Below the pieces are notes generated by a model. It saw nothing but the letters and a program-made list of their open reading frames with translations, did no database searches and was not told the DNA's origin. DNA of 64,000 bases, taken from positions 126,992,880 through 127,056,879 of the forward strand of contig CM051456.1 in the NCBI GenBank assembly GCA_028274465.1, given 5' to 3'. Position numbers and translations under genes: made by a program. This document shows positions 52,240-64,000 of this stretch, in pieces. Source of the DNA: Plantago ovata. Its lineage: Eukaryota; Streptophyta; Magnoliopsida; Lamiales; Plantaginaceae. Within the stretch, counting starts at the first letter, position 1, and every line of letters starts with the position of its first letter.

Positions 52240-52625
52240 CTAGTTATTTGTTTTTAAATTGCCCGGTGACTTTGAAAGTGTGGAAGTGTTTAGTGTCATG
52301 GATTGGGTGTTGGTGGCGGTCTTGTGAAAGGGTGGTAGAGGTTTTGGAGGGGGAGTTTTTGTGAATGGTGTTGGATAGAAAGTTTAAGGTGATGCTTGTT
52401 AAAGGGACTATTTGGAATTTATGGTGCTTACGGAATGGTGTAGTTTATGGAATAGTGGATATAGTGGAAAAAATTAAAGTGGTGTTGTGGCGATGGACGG
52501 TAGGGAAGGGAGCTATTGATAGGACTTATTTGTGGGCTTCGTGGTGTTTATATCCGGCTCGTTGTTGGGGTTCGAGGGGGTTGGATGTTGGGGGGTTTGA
52601 CGATGGGTGGACAGTGGTGGTTTAG
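52240..52625 (+). mobile_element. Possible LINE (non-LTR retrotransposon) 3' remnant
   Basis: Two consecutive frames read a Trp-rich stretch (VKGTIWNLWCLRNGVVYG, then IKVVLWRW) like the C-terminal region of plant LINE reverse transcriptase ORFs (IWxxRNxxxF type). The DNA is markedly GT-rich compared with its surroundings and continues so to about 53080. No 5' part, intact RT motifs or target duplication was found. Confidence 0.45.
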
Positions 52626-53699
52626 GAGTTTGTTTTTTTAGAGGCTGACGTTTTGGTGTGTGCAGGTTTAACGTTGCTGTGTTTGCATGTTTAGCGCGTG
52701 CGCTGGTTGTCTCAGTAGTATGCGGTGTTCTTGTGGACGTGTGGTGACTGGTGATGGGTTCGGGCAGTGCGCTGTGGCTAGTGCTTCAGGTTTGGAATTG
52801 CTATCGGTTGCTGGTGCAGCAGTTGTGGAGCTGTTGCATGCTGGTGGGGGCTGCGGCTCGGCTGCAGCCCGGTCAGGTGCTGCTCGTTCAGCTTGGAGCA
52901 GATTCCGGTGCATGGAGTAGATGATTAGCTGCTGCCGAGTGCTTTTCAGGGGCGTGGCTGTACCAATGAGTCTGTTTTGCGCTTGGTTATGCTGTTTTTC
53001 TTAGTTCCTTTTGTCTTTTGGCTTTTGGACAGGAGCTGTTTTTTTCTTGGAGGCTTGGCGTTTGATGAAGGGTGGTAGTGCATGTGATGGTTTTTTCATC
53101 TTTAAATTACTTTGTGATTTATACAATTGGCTAGTCGAAGACATTCCTAACCATGCAGCAGAGTTGTTCAAGAGATAAAATTGGAACGTGAAAAGTCAGG
53201 TGTTCAAAGTAAAACATGTAGAAAATTGCTAAATGCTGCGTCACTCATTGTTAAAATCAAACATACAAATTAAGCGGTAATTTTTCCATAATTCAGAAAT
53301 TTAAAAAATAAGAAAAATGTACATTAACTTAAGTCTAATAACTAAAACTACCTCCGTGTATTATCTTTATATTTAAATGGTAGGCAACATGTTTTCCATT
53401 TTTGTATTTTTAAACGTGTCAGACAAGATTTATCATACTAATCATCACGCTTTGTCAACCCAAAATATAATAGTTTTACAAACTTACAATTACAATTAAC
53501 ACTTCAATTTTCGATTAAAAATGAATTTATAAGTTGGTCATGAAATTGCAAAGAAGTACAATTGTATTTGTAGTTTTGTACCAATGGAATATTGGAAAAG
53601 GAATGAAGATCTTTTCTGACCAGGGTACACTTGTCATTTGACCAGGTACCAAATATCTTCTCTTTCACTGTAATCTCAGTTCTCACTTCTAGCTAGGTC

Positions 53700-56600
53700 T
53701 TACTATTTTTTCAGTCCAGACTCCAAAACACACTTCAATCTCTCTTCTCCGATTCTCCGGCGACTTCTCCGACAACTTCACCGCCGACCAGGTATGCGTA
53801 TTCATAGCTTATCATTTTTCATTCTCGTCATGCGAGACCTCTTATGGCGTTTTACGAGTAATTACGCTTGATATACTGATATCTCTGTGGCCTGAATTTG
53901 GAGCTGATGATTCCAATTGATTTTATCACGGAGAATATGACTGTTTACAGTATTAATTTCATTATAAGATGTTGAAACGATGTCGTATCTGTCTCTTTTC
54001 CGGTGAAATGCGTGAATATCTTTGCTTAATTGTGTATCTGCTGTGTATAGAGTATATAACTACTGTAGATTCACTTTCTATCGAACTGAAAAGCTCAAAT
54101 AATGCCCCTGTTTTGGTTGAACTTGAACTAAGGATGCTTTGTGGTTTACATAAGTGAGGTCGTTTCTATTCTGTGAAATATGGATTACAACTTAGAAGTG
54201 AGGTCGTTTCCGATTCTGTGTAATATGGATTAGAACTTAGAAGTGAGGTAGTTTTATTTCGGTGAAGTATCGAGTGATTTATGACGAATGGAAGTTACAT
54301 TATGTGTGGTAGGAGCAGGGGTGGAATGAAGGGGGTGGTGCATAGTGGGGGCGTCCGTACCCCTAAAATGTAATGATTTCGATAATTTAAGATGTCGCCT
54401 CCTAACTTCTGAAATGATCACATGATTTAACACCCTCTAATTGCAAAGCCTGGGTAGGAGTGATCATAGATAAATTAGATTGATTGGTTCTGACTATAGC
54501 TGTAAATTTAGATATTCGACTTAATTTTGTATTCTTTCGGAGTACTGAGGATTTGAAAGGGTTAGCTAATAAGAGTGATTTCTGTTTTTCTAGCTTTTCA
54601 CTTATCTGATGTCATCTTCTTTCCTGTACAAGTTGTTGTTTCTTAATCTTGATATTTGGCGGCCTTCCTTTTTACTGTTTGAATTTATAGTGCCTACCGG
54701 ACAGGAGATCTGGAAACCAAGGATATTAAATTTTAGTCCATGTCTACTTCCCGTCTGCCCAAGCAGAAGTCTGGAGATCATAATGATGCCTCCTGGCATG
54801 AAAGCCCGGAGGGCACCTCAGCACGGACAAGGCCTTTGAGTTATGACGATATCATGCGTAAGCGGAAAAATAAAGAAGGTGCAGATAAGCATTTAGGAGA
54901 TGACCCTGGAATATCTGATATGGCTGAAGAAAATGCTTTTACAACACCCCATTTAATTGGAAGGGATGGGAAAAATATTGATGAAAATATTGTGAAGACT
55001 CGTTCTTCTAAGGCAAGAGATGGGGAAAGTAATGATGATTCTGTACCTACAAACTCAAGACGCACTTCACATGATGCACAGGCACAGAAGTTTAGTTTGA
55101 GGAGAAAAAGGGATGCTAGTCCTATCAAGAATGGAAAATCAATTCATGGCGGAGATAAAAGGCCAGGGAATAGTGAGGACAATCCAAAAGTCACAGCAGA
55201 TAGGAACCTAATGGCAGATCAATTATCACCAGGAAAAAATGAGAAGCATGATTATAGGATAAACAAAGATGGTGGGCATAGTAATGATGTTGACGATAGA
55301 TCAGATATCAGGCAAAGCAGAAATTTATTGAAAAAGGACAAGGTCTCTGAAAGACCTAGAGCCGGATCTGAAAATCCTATAGAAAGTTCAAGAGTCACAG
55401 CAGATAAGAATGTTAGGAGTGATCGATCATCAGCTGGCAAAAGTGAAAGGCCTCATCAGAGAACAAACAAAGATGATTTACGTAGTAATGATCTTGATGA
55501 TAGATCTGATATGAGGCAAAGCAGAGATTTGGTCGAAAAGGACAAGATCCCTGAAAGGCCTAGAGTTAGATCTGAAAAACCTGAGAACAGTTCAAAACTC
55601 ATTTCAGACAAGAATCTTATGAGTGATCGATCATCATCCAGTAAAAGTGAGGGGCGTCATCAAGGGACAAGCACAGATGATATTCATTGTAATGATATTG
55701 ATGATAGATATGATACGAGGCAAGTTGGAGATCTGGTTGAAAAGACAAGCTCCCTGAAAGACCCAGAGTCAGATCAGAAAAGCCTGAGAACAGTTCAAAA
55801 ATCATAGCAGACAAGGATGTGAGGAGTTATCGATCATCAGGTAAAAGGGAGAGGCATCATCAGGGGAGAAACAAAGATGATAGGCATAGTAATGATGTTG
55901 ATGATAGATATGATATGAGGCAAGGCGGAGATTTTGTTGAGAAGGACAAGGTCCCTGAGGAAAGACCTAGAATCAGATCTGAAAATCCTGACAACAGTTC
56001 AAAAGTCATAGAAGATAAGAATGTAAAGAGTGATCGATCTTCATTGGCCAAGAGTGGGAGGCATCATCATGGAACAAACAAAGATGATATTCGTGGTAAT
56101 GATATTGATCATAGATCTGATATGAGGCAAAGCAGAGATTTGGTTAAAAAGGACAAGGTCCCTGAAAGGCGTAGAGTCAAATCTGAAATAGTTAGAGAGC
56201 AGCTTGATGATGAAGTTAGGCATCTTCATAGAAAGAGGAAAACAGATGACCACATGAGCAGTATTCCCGAGGATCGGGATGGGACTCAGAAGAGAAATGC
56301 TCGTGATGTGATGCGGACAGATAAAGTAAGTGACAGGCACAAAGACAAATCTGAAACTGATAAATCAAGTGACAGGCACAAAGACAAATCTGAAAAGGAA
56401 AGCAGGCGCAAACATCATGACGAAGAAGATAACACTCGAGGTAGAAGTACCGGCAAGGGACATGATTCAGAGAAACAAGGATTGGAGGCAAAACATGTCC
56501 ATTCAAATCAGCTCAGGTCAAAGAGGAAGCGATCGAGGAGCATAGAGCATGAAAAAGATCGAGGTAGACGGTCTTTTTCACATTCACCAAAGGATCATAA

Positions 56601-59600
56601 GCATGCAACTAAAGATAGAAGGGATAAGGGAGAACTATTGTCACATTCTACAAGAGACAGAGCGGGTATGGATCGTTCTGATGTTGACAAGAAGAAAATG
56701 TCTTCAAATGGATCTAGTAGTCATTACAGGCGAAATACTGGCTCTGCAAGCGGTCTTGGAGGCTATTCGCCTAGGAAGAGGAAATCTGATACTGCTACTA
56801 AGACGCCTTCTCCTACTCGACGATCTCCAGAAAGGAAAGTGTTTGGCTGGGATTTGCCACCTGTTGGAAAGGACAGCATAAGTACTAGTTCAACTGTCAA
56901 TAATTTGACCACCTTAAACCAAAACAAGTCAGTAGAGATGAAGGAGTTTCCCCTTGGCACCCCTCTTATTCAACCTGTAGTGAACCCTGTTGGGATTTCT
57001 CATCTTACCTTACCTTCAAAGATACATGCCATTGAATCCGTCCAGCTAACTCAAGCCACACGACCTATGAGGAGGCTTTATGCAGAGAACTTACCATCTT
57101 CGGCCTCCGAGAAAGACTTAATGGAATGCATTAACAAATTTTTGCTGTCTTCTGGTGTAAATTATATTCAAGGAACCCAGCCTTGCATCAGCTGTATGGT
57201 ATGTCCCCACCTTTTCTTTTGTAGTCTGCTTACTATACTTGTACCTTTTTCGCAAATAACATTAACTGTGCTCATCCATTTTCAACTACAGATACATAAG
57301 GAGAAGGGCCAGGCACTTTTGGAATTTTTGACACCAGAGGATGCATCTGCTGCTATTGCTTTTGATGGAATATCTTTTCCGGTTCCAACCTTAAACTCAG
57401 GCGCCCCAGGGACTACACTGATGTAACTGTAAGACCATACTTTTCTTCTTCTTGCTGTGCAGGCATTTCAGTTATTGCCCTTGTTACAATCCATCGCAAG
57501 TTGTGGATCAGCTACAAAGCTTGATATTTTTCTGTAGCTAGTTGAATATTTTGTATTTACACCGACAGTCACGTACTAGTAGTGGTGACAAGGTTATACC
57601 CCATCAATCCAATCATTATCAACATGATCCAATTCAAATTACACTTCTACCTGTTTCAACTTGGCAGTCTGCATATTAGTTTCTAAACCAGTAACTGCAG
57701 AACTGCTTCAACCAAAACTGGGCCCGTCGAGACAAGCCCAACACTCTGTTTGAACACAGCCAAACTTCTGTCTTTTGCTCACTCTCATTTTCCAACTTGA
57801 TATTATCATAGGTCGTGTTGGCACGTGATTCAGAGATTATGTTATCAGATCCTTTCAGTCATTATGAGTGTAATTACTTTGCATTTAACTCTTCTATTTT
57901 CTGCCATGGGTGCTCTCAAAACAAGGATATTCCATATTCTTATCTCACAACTCACGGAAATTCCAGAGAAAATTATTTATTGATCCAATCCATTTGGATC
58001 AAATCAAACAATACGTGTGCGTTTTCGAATAACTGTTTATCATGTCCTATTTTGGAATAAATTGTCTTTGGTACGATTGTTCAACACCTTACAAGATTTC
58101 TTTCTCTGTTGAGTATGTCAAGAAAAATTAAATGGGATCATTAGTAATTTAGTATCATAGGAATGTCTAATATTTTGCTGGTGGCAGCTTCCCTTTCTCT
58201 TTGGGTGGTTATAGTTTGCAATCTGTTTATGCTCTAAATTGCATTTATTTTCATATAATGTGATATTTCCGAGCTTTCTAGCAATGTTGCGTTCCTAGGA
58301 CAGTATTGGTTTTCTTTTCAGTATCTACCCTTACTCCAAAATTTGAGGCTTGAACAGAGATCATTTTGTTAATACTTTTGAAATTTTTATTTATTTATTT
58401 TTCTTTTTTCTGTACAAACCAAGTTTCAACCTTAATGGTATAATGAACGAACTCAATCCATATGTTGAGTACTTTTTGGCATATTGATCCTCGTTTATCC
58501 ATGTATGATTTATCAACTGCTGTAGCTAAAACTTTATGCAAAATCTAAGTACTACTGCAGCAATATCTGCTAAAGTCTTTGGCGCAGTCCTGTTCTTGCC
58601 AATAGCCAGCTACATTCTGTTGATTCTTAAACTTTCTGGCCTTTATTTTTCTATAGAGACAGCTATTTCCGTTAAAAAGTATTTCTCTGTATAATTTGCC
58701 GTTTCTAAGGTAAATTGTGGTTATTATTCATGTAGCAGGTTTTCAGACAGTTGCTATTTTCGTGCAGACTGGTCCCTATGAGAAATCAGTGATTGCTGTT
58801 GACCCAGTTAGTAACATTGTTGAAGACTCTCCACACAAGGTACGCATCTGAAACGTTATAGCTGGCTGTATTTGTGTTTCAATAGTGAATACCATAATGC
58901 AAATTTGAGTGTGCTATAAGACCCCTAAGGAGCTTATGTTGTGGAACTTTTTCCATGCATTCTTTTGCCTCTGAGAAAACTCTTAAGTAAACTCGTCGTT
59001 GAGGATGAATTGTCTTGCTTCTTTCTTTCATTGATAGTGAAACCACTCACATTTCACCTCTTTGGAGGGGAGAATAGTGTGTTTTTCTTTTGATATCCTG
59101 CATTTTCAGCATTATATGTTTAAAACTTTTACTGTTGATTATTTGGTTGCCCTGGTTAAATATGGTGTACCTTTTGCTTTGGGTTAACCTTTTTTACTAT
59201 TAATTCGTTTATAATTAGTAGTATTAGCGTCCTGCAACAACAATATTATTTAGGAGCTTTTGATTTGTTTCTTGCAGTTATGCCAATTGCCAAGCACTCC
59301 TATATGTTTACTGCAGTGAAATATGCTTCAAGCTAGTTCCTTGTAATTTTACTAGGAGAAACACATGATGAATTTGGAACTCATAGTTGATGAAAAGAAA
59401 TAATGCTGTATTTCCATGTTTTTACCTCTATATCCACATTATTTCCCTCTGGAAGTAGGAAAAGCGCCTATGCATGCATAAAGCAATTGCACATGTCCTG
59501 TGTCATTACGAAGATCATAACTCATCGAGATTAAAAAGTTGTTTTGATCAGTAACAGTTTTGTCCAGTTATGTCTTTTGGAAATCTGTAATTTAATGATG

Positions 59601-61819
59601 AAAAAGAATACCTTGGGTGAGCACTGGTTAATCCGTAAATCCTTATCACCCTGCCCGTGTCCTGACAAGCGTAATTTCTGTATTACAGATTTTCATTGGT
59701 GGGATTTCAAGGGTAATTTCTTCTCAGATGGTAAGTTACCGTTGAGCTTTTTTGCTGATAGTCTCCTACTCTTCATGTCTTTAGAGGGCAACTTATGCAT
59801 GTATTTTTTCAGCTTTTGGAAATTGCTAGAGGCTTTGGATCTGTGAAGGCATACCACTTTAAACTTGCTGCTGATAGTAATGATCAAAGTGCTTATCTTG
59901 AGGTATATAGTTATTGGAATAATTCCCATGCACTTGCATAAATTTTTTTTATACCAGGCAATATCTCTGCATCTATATTTGTATGACTCTTTATCCTTCT
60001 TGTAATTCATGTTCCTTTTGCTTCATTAGCCGTCGTTCAATGTATCATAACTTATCGACTGTACCAGAGACTAATTGTTTGTTACCATAGTATGTTGACC
60101 ATTCAGTTAGTTCTAAGGCCTGCGTGGGTCTTAATGGCATGAAGCTAGGTGGACAAATTATAACTGCTGTATTTGCAACTCCAAATGCTGTTCAGGTGGT
60201 ATTTTCTCTTTTTTACTCTGTGTAATCGTTCTATTATGTCATATGTTTCCTGTAGTTTTGTTATCCTCTCAACTGTTTGCTGACCTTCATGTTTTTGTTT
60301 AGGAAAATGTTGGAGAACCACCATTTTATGGGATCCCTGATCATGCAAAGTCACTTCTAGCGAATCCCACAACTGTTCTGACACTGAGAAATGTGGTATT
60401 GTTTTTAAATAACCCCGACACACCCCTCAACACACACACACACACACAGCTTATTTCTTTTCCTATGCGTTGTGAATACGTGTTCTGGTTTAATAATTTT
60501 TCACTATTAATGAGCTTTTCTTTATTGCAGTTGGATCCTGTAGGTCTCCTGGCATTGTCTGAATCGGAGCTGGAAGAAATATTAGAAGATATAAGGCTAG
60601 AATGCTCCAGGTTGATATTTTCATAATTAGGATTTATTTCTACCAGGTTGTTTTGTAACAAGTTTTATTCTTTATTTATTTATTTATGTATAATATTTAA
60701 TGTTTCTGCCAAATGATATATAGGTTTGGTACGGTGAAAGCCATTAATGTTGTGAAGCCTAATGACTCTGCTCAGACAACTGAAGCTCATGAAACCAAGG
60801 ACATTAATGTTGTGAAGCCTAATGACTCTGCTCATACAGCTGAAGCTCATGAAACCAAGGACATTAATGTCGTGAAGCCTAATGACTCTGCTCATACAGC
60901 TGAAGCTCATGAAACTAAGGACATTAATGTTGTGAAGCCTAATGACTCTGCTCATACAGCTGAAGCTCATGAAACTAAGGACATTAATGTTGTGAAGCCT
61001 AATGACTCTGCTCATACAGCTGAAGCTCATGAAACTAAGGACATTAATGTTGTGAAGCCTAATGACACTGCTCATACGGCTGAAGCTCATGAAACTAAGG
61101 ACATGGATGCTTCTACTTATGCGGTTGACTTAGATGATAAGAGTCATGTAACTAAGCAATTAGACGATAGCATCAATGAGTTGAGAGAAGATGACAGACT
61201 AGATACATCAGAAGCTCCTACTCAATCTGAAAATAATGAAGTTGCAGAAGCCATCAAAGTGGATGATAATACTAATAGTTTAGGCATATCTATGGTGTTA
61301 AGTGGAGCTGGGTTGATAGGTGACGATGTATGTGACAATCTTAAGAAAGATGAAATGATTAAAAAACCTTCAGATGAGAATAGTACCCCTGAAGACCCTC
61401 CCAGCCACCAGAATAGTGATAATCTAGCAGGGGAATCTGCTATCCAACCAAGTGCTTTAACTAATGAGTTGGAAAGCAATGTTAATGGTGCAGAATCTAA
61501 TCCAGTGAGGGACATTGAGATGGTAAACAAGCCGTTGACAGAGCCAGAAGTGAAAGCCGGAGAAACTGATGCAGAAATAGTGAATGCTGCGGAATCTGAC
61601 TTTATTGAGAGTATAGGTGCTTCAGAAGAAACTGACAAAAAGGACAATCTGGCTGGATTTGGGGATGTATTTGAGCCTGGTGCTGTTTTTGTGGAATATA
61701 GGAGAGCTGAGGCTGCTTGTATGGCAGCACATTGTTTACAGGGTCGAATATTTGATGGTCGGTGCGTGACAGTAGGGTACGTTGCTCATGATCTTTACCA
61801 AATGAAGTTTCGTAGATAA
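53700..61819 (+). CDS. U2AF65-like RS-rich splicing factor with C-terminal UHM; two apparent frame breaks
   Basis: Resembles plant U2AF large-subunit-like proteins, which bind 3' splice-site pyrimidine tracts and partner proteins. A 5'UTR exon ends at 53791 and the start ATG is at 54740. Coding blocks are 54740-57198, 57292-57428, 58768-58839, 59689-59730, 59813-59902, 60091-60195, 60303-60395, 60531-60610 and 60724-61819. RRM-like blocks: RRLYAENLPSSASEKDLMEC, then IFIGGISRVISSQM and SVKAYHFKLAAD. The UHM starts LEEILEDIRLECSRFGTVKA and resumes FEPGAVFVEYRRAEAACMAA, ending KFRR. The N-terminal region is Arg/Ser/Asp/Lys-rich with 204-bp repeats. One base appears missing near 55744 and one near 57375. 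Allowing for both, the protein would be about 1390 aa; the later exons all agree in phase. Assembly errors or recent inactivation cannot be told apart. Confidence 0.85.
54140..54260. repeat. About 52-bp tandem repeat, 2-3 copies
   Basis: The phrase gaggtcgtttc...tatggattacaacttagaagt recurs almost unchanged (agtgaggtcgtttccgattctgtgtaatatggatt, then agtgaggtag). It lies in the first intron of the U2AF65-like gene. Confidence 0.75.
55193..56190 (+). repeat. Five coding repeats of 204 bp (68 aa)
   Basis: Units start with an ADKN-like block (acagcagataggaac at 55193, then 55397, 55601, 55804, 56008). Each continues DRSS...NKDD..NDxDDRxDMRQ..DLVEKDKxPERPRxRSE. Spacings are 204, 204, 203 and 204 bp. 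The 203-bp unit contains the apparent base loss. Confidence 0.92.
60431..60448. repeat. (CA)9 microsatellite
   Basis: Perfect CA dinucleotide repeat in an intron of the U2AF65-like gene. Confidence 0.9.
60742..61101 (+). repeat. 60-bp coding minisatellite, six units
   Basis: Six direct copies at exact 60-bp spacing encode the 20-residue unit DINVVKPNDSAHTAEAHETK. The inner copies are almost identical. The first (SAQTTEAHE) and last (NDTAHTAEAHE) differ slightly. The array falls inside the last exon of the U2AF65-like gene. Confidence 0.97.
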
Positions 61820-62957
61820 GCAGAAGGTTTAGAAATTAGTGTATTTTCATCCTGCATGTTTGTGCGTGGATGCTAATTCGTGAAAGCAAGGGTTATCCGG
61901 ACTCGGTAATCCTCTGTCACAGACGACTAGTAGCTTATATAGCCTGTCTAATATGGCTTTTTCGTGAAGCTCACGGTCAGGTCGGAAACGTTCTCCTACA
62001 ACCTGATAGCTGGTTTCTTGTGAGTTTCCCAGAGAGAGTGTTCTGTATTGTTAACTAATAGAATACCACCACAGTTTTGACTTTTGAGTTTAGCTTGGTT
62101 TAGTATAGTTTTTGAGTTTGATAGTCACAGCACTACTTTTGTTTGTGCTAACTGGAAACTTGGCATTTTTGCTTATCAACTCATTTGTATAACACAGGTA
62201 CTGTACTTGAATTGTTTATGTTGCAGGGTATTTGTTCGGACCCGTATTTTTTCCATTTAGAAGTTTTAATACTCTAGTTGAAGAAGGAAAATATAAAATA
62301 AATATTAAAGCTTTGATATTAAGGACCGAAATTCATAAATTGAAGGGAACTTGTGATAAAATCATATTTTGGACATTGTTAGAAACATGGATGTGAATGT
62401 GACTGATGAACCACCACACCAGTCATTTTATCGGCTATTAGTAATCATTTTAATTCGTTTTTCTCTATAATGTTGCCGAAGTGTCACATGCAATGTCACA
62501 AAATGTATAGATGCATTTATTTAATTTATTGGAATCATTAACTCGTCTGTTTATTTTAATTTATAGTAATTGATTTTTTCGTTTACATTGTGAGTTGTGA
62601 CACTTCTGGGCATACTGCATAGTCCTTTTCAGTTTTCAGCAGTAATATGTGAGCGCCGCATTTCAATTTCACATATATCAGCCACATCAAAAGAAATTAA
62701 AGGACCCATTGTTCACATGTTTGACTATTTTTCCTAGGCGTATGCAATTGATCTTTATTATTTTCTTATTACGTCGGGAATCCGTCACGGGCGGATGCAA
62801 TCCGTAAATCAAGTAAACCAAATTAAACCATAATTTGTTGCGATGGTCTCCACTCAAAATATATAAAATTTGTTTCCGGTGAGATTTGAATCTATAAGAA
62901 AAGAATATTATCATCTCTTTTAATCAAGTAATCTTTATTTCTAACAAGAATCATTTA
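61820..62957. other. 3'UTR and intergenic DNA
   Basis: The 3'UTR of the U2AF65-like gene probably extends to about 62200. The rest is AT-rich without recognisable coding blocks. Confidence 0.55.
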
Positions 62958-63159
62958 TAAAGATAGCCGAGTGATAAAAGTCCTGGAGTAGCATATGAGA
63001 GGTCGGGAGTTCCAAACCCCGACGGATTCATAAGGTTGTATGGTCTTACTCTTATAGTCTTATTGGAGTGATATAGACTTATTGGATTTTTAAAATTGGT
63101 ACGATGATAATGTAGGAGTAGGATTAGGATAGTTAGATTTGACGTTTCAAAAAATAAAA
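62958..63159. mobile_element. tRNA-derived SINE with 12-bp target-site duplication
   Basis: The body (agccgagtgataaaagtcctggagtagcatatgagaggtc, then ccccgacgg and cataagg) matches the copy at 40517, ends ttagatttgacgttt, and has a short A-rich tail. The perfect 12-bp repeat aagaatcattta flanks it at 62946-62957 and 63160-63171. Confidence 0.88.
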
Positions 63160-63171
63160 AAGAATCATTTA

Positions 63172-64000
63172 CTTTTAGCATTCATCCATTTATGGAACTG
63201 GAACCAGCGGTATCGGCCGTTATTATGTGGGTGAAATTTTTGTAACAGATCAATTTAGAAAATAAAAATAATATCTATCTAAATTTAAAAACCACTATTT
63301 TAACGAGATTTACTCTTTTTATAATGTGGCCCAACAGAACCACCCACTTATATGAACCAGCAGCTCCTGGTTCCAGTACAGTTGAACCGGAATCAACGAT
63401 GTCACTATTTGGTTCGGTTCCTCGATTCATAGTTGTTGCCACTTGTTGGTTCCGATTACATTTTTCACCTTTTTTCATGTGTTGTCTCTTTGTTCAAGTT
63501 ACAACTTACGATTAATGAATGACAAAAGTATGAGTAATAAGCAAGACCATATGCAGGCCAATAGCACATTACTTAAATGGGAAAAAAGGTTGGAAGAAAT
63601 GAAGTGAATTTAACGTGTCATGTCAAGTGAAATTTTAGACCGTAACATCAGATGCATTAAGTTCAGTTCAGTTCAGATTTGTCTAATATTATTTTATACT
63701 TGTACTACAAATAAGTTCAGTTCAGATTCATTCAGTTCAGATCAAGAGAACCGAACCTTATATATGTATATATATATTAATAATGTATAGTAAGTCATTA
63801 TGATATATGGTAGATAAGAACATTTATCAGATATATGGTGCGAGACAACTATCAAAGTAGTAAAGGATTTTCCTTAATGGTGTGGTATGCTGAAAATTTA
63901 GTAACAATGTGAAGGAAATGACTAATACTGATGAATGAAAGACTGAAAGGGAAGATAATTCTAAAACAAATTTCCGATTTTGTGCCATTGGAATTTGGTT
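63172..64000. other. Intergenic DNA, low-complexity
   Basis: Contains a loose gttcagttcag repeat (about 63660-63745) and phrases such as ggttcggttcctcgattc similar to 16970-17090. No gene recognised. Confidence 0.5.

Noticed and set aside
52668..52920. GC-rich open frames on both strands
   Set aside because: Overlapping frames of biased composition (Ala/Pro/Gly), no conserved motif; likely part of the decayed LINE-like region.
54841..55128. Minus-strand frames opposite the RS-rich exon (also 55252-55440, 55860-56051, 56216-56506)
   Set aside because: Antisense of a low-complexity, repeat-containing coding exon; no independent gene signal.
57815..58060. 81-aa frame inside the 1.3-kb intron of the U2AF65-like gene
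   Set aside because: No homology, and flanking coding exons join cleanly around it.
60680..61090. Minus-strand frame of 136 aa with repeating units
   Set aside because: It is the antisense shadow of the 60-bp coding minisatellite; any frame through such an array stays open.
60742..61101. Regular repeats that could suggest a CRISPR array
   Set aside because: Units are contiguous with no spacers, lie inside a plant exon and encode a constant 20-aa peptide.

Overview
The window looks like nuclear DNA from a eudicot. The genes are intron-rich with GT-AG junctions, the intergenic DNA is AT-rich, and it carries Stowaway-type MITEs and tRNA-derived SINEs. The gene content is plant-typical: a chromomethylase, a PATROL1/unc-13-like protein, an NRT1/PTR transporter, a fused oxidoreductase/cyclopropane synthase and an F-box/FBD protein. 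The species cannot be fixed from sequence alone.

Layout. 0-2 kb: a poorly supported short minus-strand gene. 2.2-4.7 kb (+): a TH2-like thiamine-salvage homologue with a frameshift and a lost HAD nucleophile. 5.0-11.2 kb: debris of a second cyclopropane synthase copy (minus), split by a 4.2-kb segment that holds an intact F-box/FBD gene and is bounded by 277-bp direct repeats, followed by a four-exon fragment of a peroxisomal beta-oxidation multifunctional protein (+). 11.85-18.56 kb (-): a complete 23-exon cyclopropane-fatty-acid synthase gene. 18.9-24.4 kb: repeat-rich, no genes. 24.4-27.4 kb (+): fossil exons of an ERECTA-like receptor kinase and an Argonaute. 28.7-32.2 kb (+): intact unc-13/DUF810 gene. 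32.9-37.8 kb (-): intact NPF5-type transporter. 38.2-41.3 kb: SINEs. 41.35-43.24 kb (+): cyanase. 45.57-51.58 kb (+): complete 21-exon CMT3-like chromomethylase. 52.2-52.7 kb: possible LINE remnant. 53.7-61.8 kb (+): large RS-rich U2AF65-like splicing factor with two internal repeat arrays and two apparent single-base deletions. 62-64 kb: SINE and low-complexity DNA.

For the intact genes I placed every exon boundary by hand and checked phase. CFA synthase (865 aa), CMT3-like (847 aa), unc-13-like (1007 aa), NPF (593 aa), F-box (493 aa) and cyanase (176 aa) all join in frame.

The genes form no operon or obvious pathway cluster. I found no clearly new biological system. The most unusual items are the split CFA-synthase duplicate with an exact intron loss, the minisatellite-expanded loop inside the U2AF homology motif, the mosaic of captured gene fragments, and a SINE family defined by perfect target-site duplications.
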